NCBI RefSeq assembly: GCF_017571465.1
Contig: NZ_JAGETV010000005.1
Coordinates: 62,001-126,000, forward strand
Length of the DNA stretch: 64,000 nucleotides
Direction: 5' to 3'
Source: Thiomicrorhabdus marina
GTDB taxonomy: Bacteria; Pseudomonadota; Gammaproteobacteria; Thiomicrospirales; Thiomicrospiraceae
Shown here: in pieces, positions 63,492-64,000 of the stretch
Position numbering within the stretch: position 1 is the stretch's first letter
How the letters are laid out: every line of letters begins with the position of its first letter
Notes under the pieces: generated by a model
Database searches by the model: none
What the model was told of the DNA's origin: nothing
The model's input: only the letters and a program-made list of their open reading frames with translations
Translations under genes and position numbers: made by a program

Positions 63492-64000
63492 TGAAATCGG
63501 TTGTTTCAATATTAATTGCCGTGATTCTTTTTGTTGGTAGCGGCTCAGTTTATACCGTTAAAGAATCCGAGACCGCAGTCGTGCTTCGATTAGGTGAGAT
63601 CGTTAAGGCCGATGTTCAGCCGGGTCTACACTTTAAAATGCCGTTTGTGAACAATGTACGTTTCTTTGACTCACGTCTGCAAACGCTTGACTCTGCTCCT
63701 GAACGTTTCCTGACCAGTGAAAAGAAAAACTTGGAAGTTGACTCTTTTGTACGTTGGAAGGTGCAAGACGTAGCGAAGTTCTACACCACTATGAATGGTG
63801 ATTTCCGTTTAGCTGGTATGCGTCTTGGACAAATCGTAAAAGACGGTTTGCGTGCCGAGTTTGGTAACCGTACCGTTAAGGAAGTTATTTCCGGCGAGCG
63901 TGTTGAGATTGCGCAAAAAATCAAAACCGCAACTGAAGGTACCGCCAAATCGTTCGGTATTGAAATTGAAGACGTACGTATCAAACGTATCGACCTAGCG
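63491..64000 (+). CDS. hflC: FtsH modulator HflC, N-terminal part (cut by window edge)
   Basis: The frame opens with ATG 63491 and stays open to the end, giving 170 residues of about 290 expected. TM helix near residues 3-20 (SVVSILIAVILFVGSGSV), then the SPFH domain: VKESETAVVLRLGEIVKADVQPGLHFKMPFVNNVRFFDSRLQ and DGLRAEFGNRTVKEVISGERVEI. Translation is coupled to hflK through TAATG. Confidence 0.95.
   Translation, partial: MKSVVSILIAVILFVGSGSVYTVKESETAVVLRLGEIVKADVQPGLHFKMPFVNNVRFFDSRLQTLDSAPERFLTSEKKNLEVDSFVRWKVQDVAKFYTTMNGDFRLAGMRLGQIVKDGLRAEFGNRTVKEVISGERVEIAQKIKTATEGTAKSFGIEIEDVRIKRIDLA

Overview
The window looks like chromosome from a sulfur-oxidising, CO2-fixing gammaproteobacterium of the Thiomicrospira / Hydrogenovibrio / Thiomicrorhabdus group. 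Evidence: gammaproteobacterial gene orders (recO-pdxJ-acpS, rnfABCDGE-nth, mutL-miaA-hfq-hflX-hflK-hflC, lpxK-ycaR-kdsB), a dabB-dabA bicarbonate/CO2 uptake operon typical of these autotrophs, an SQR-like flavoprotein and moderate GC. The genus is inferred by eye, not from a search. I saw no rRNA, tRNA, CRISPR array, prophage or transposase gene.

Layout. 1-2.2 kb: recO (cut at the left edge), pdxJ, acpS and a hypothetical gene. 2.4-4.8 kb: a ParDE toxin-antitoxin pair with a near-ideal palindromic operator, then a membrane diguanylate cyclase. 4.95-5.22 kb: a MITE-like element with terminal inverted repeats, one of three related copies. 5.3-10.4 kb: BASS-type transporter, small secreted protein, greB, a tesA-like esterase lipoprotein, an EF-hand-like protein and an SQR-like flavoprotein. 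10.6-13.9 kb: cobalamin nucleotide-loop genes cobU-cobT-cobC-cobS. 13.8-24.8 kb: PLP deaminase, amt, Lon-like protease, DUF2062 protein, comEC, lpxK-ycaR-kdsB and two small membrane proteins. 24.8-30.0 kb (minus): phosphatase-mscS-cobO-cobD-cbiB-btuF. 30.5-34.6 kb (plus): dabB-dabA. 34.6-38.3 kb (minus): cobQ and btuB behind a cobalamin riboswitch. 38.4-46.6 kb: glnS, bcp, an NRAMP-like transporter, a porin, rnhA and small genes. 46.8-53.4 kb (minus): rnfABCDGE and nth. 53.4-56.8 kb (minus): metG and apbC/mrp. 56.9-64 kb (plus): mutL, miaA, hfq, hflX, hflK and hflC (cut at the right edge).

Three separate loci cover the late part of B12 metabolism: adenosylation, cobyric acid amidation, aminopropanol arm, loop assembly, outer-membrane uptake and periplasmic binding. 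No corrin-ring genes and no BtuCD are in the window, so it shows either salvage plus remodelling or the tail of a de novo pathway encoded elsewhere. The dab operon sits between two minus-strand cobalamin blocks, and its upstream region carries several close palindromes.

The least ordinary items are: the MITE-like repeat family; the palindrome cluster upstream of dabBA; a divergent comEC/DUF2062 pair whose start codons overlap in one CATG; proteins that keep a family fold but lack hallmark residues (NRAMP-like without DPGN, SQR-like without the second redox cysteine, Lon-like with Arg in place of the Walker A Lys, cyclase with GGDEI); and a hairpin-rich block between nth and a DUF1841 gene.
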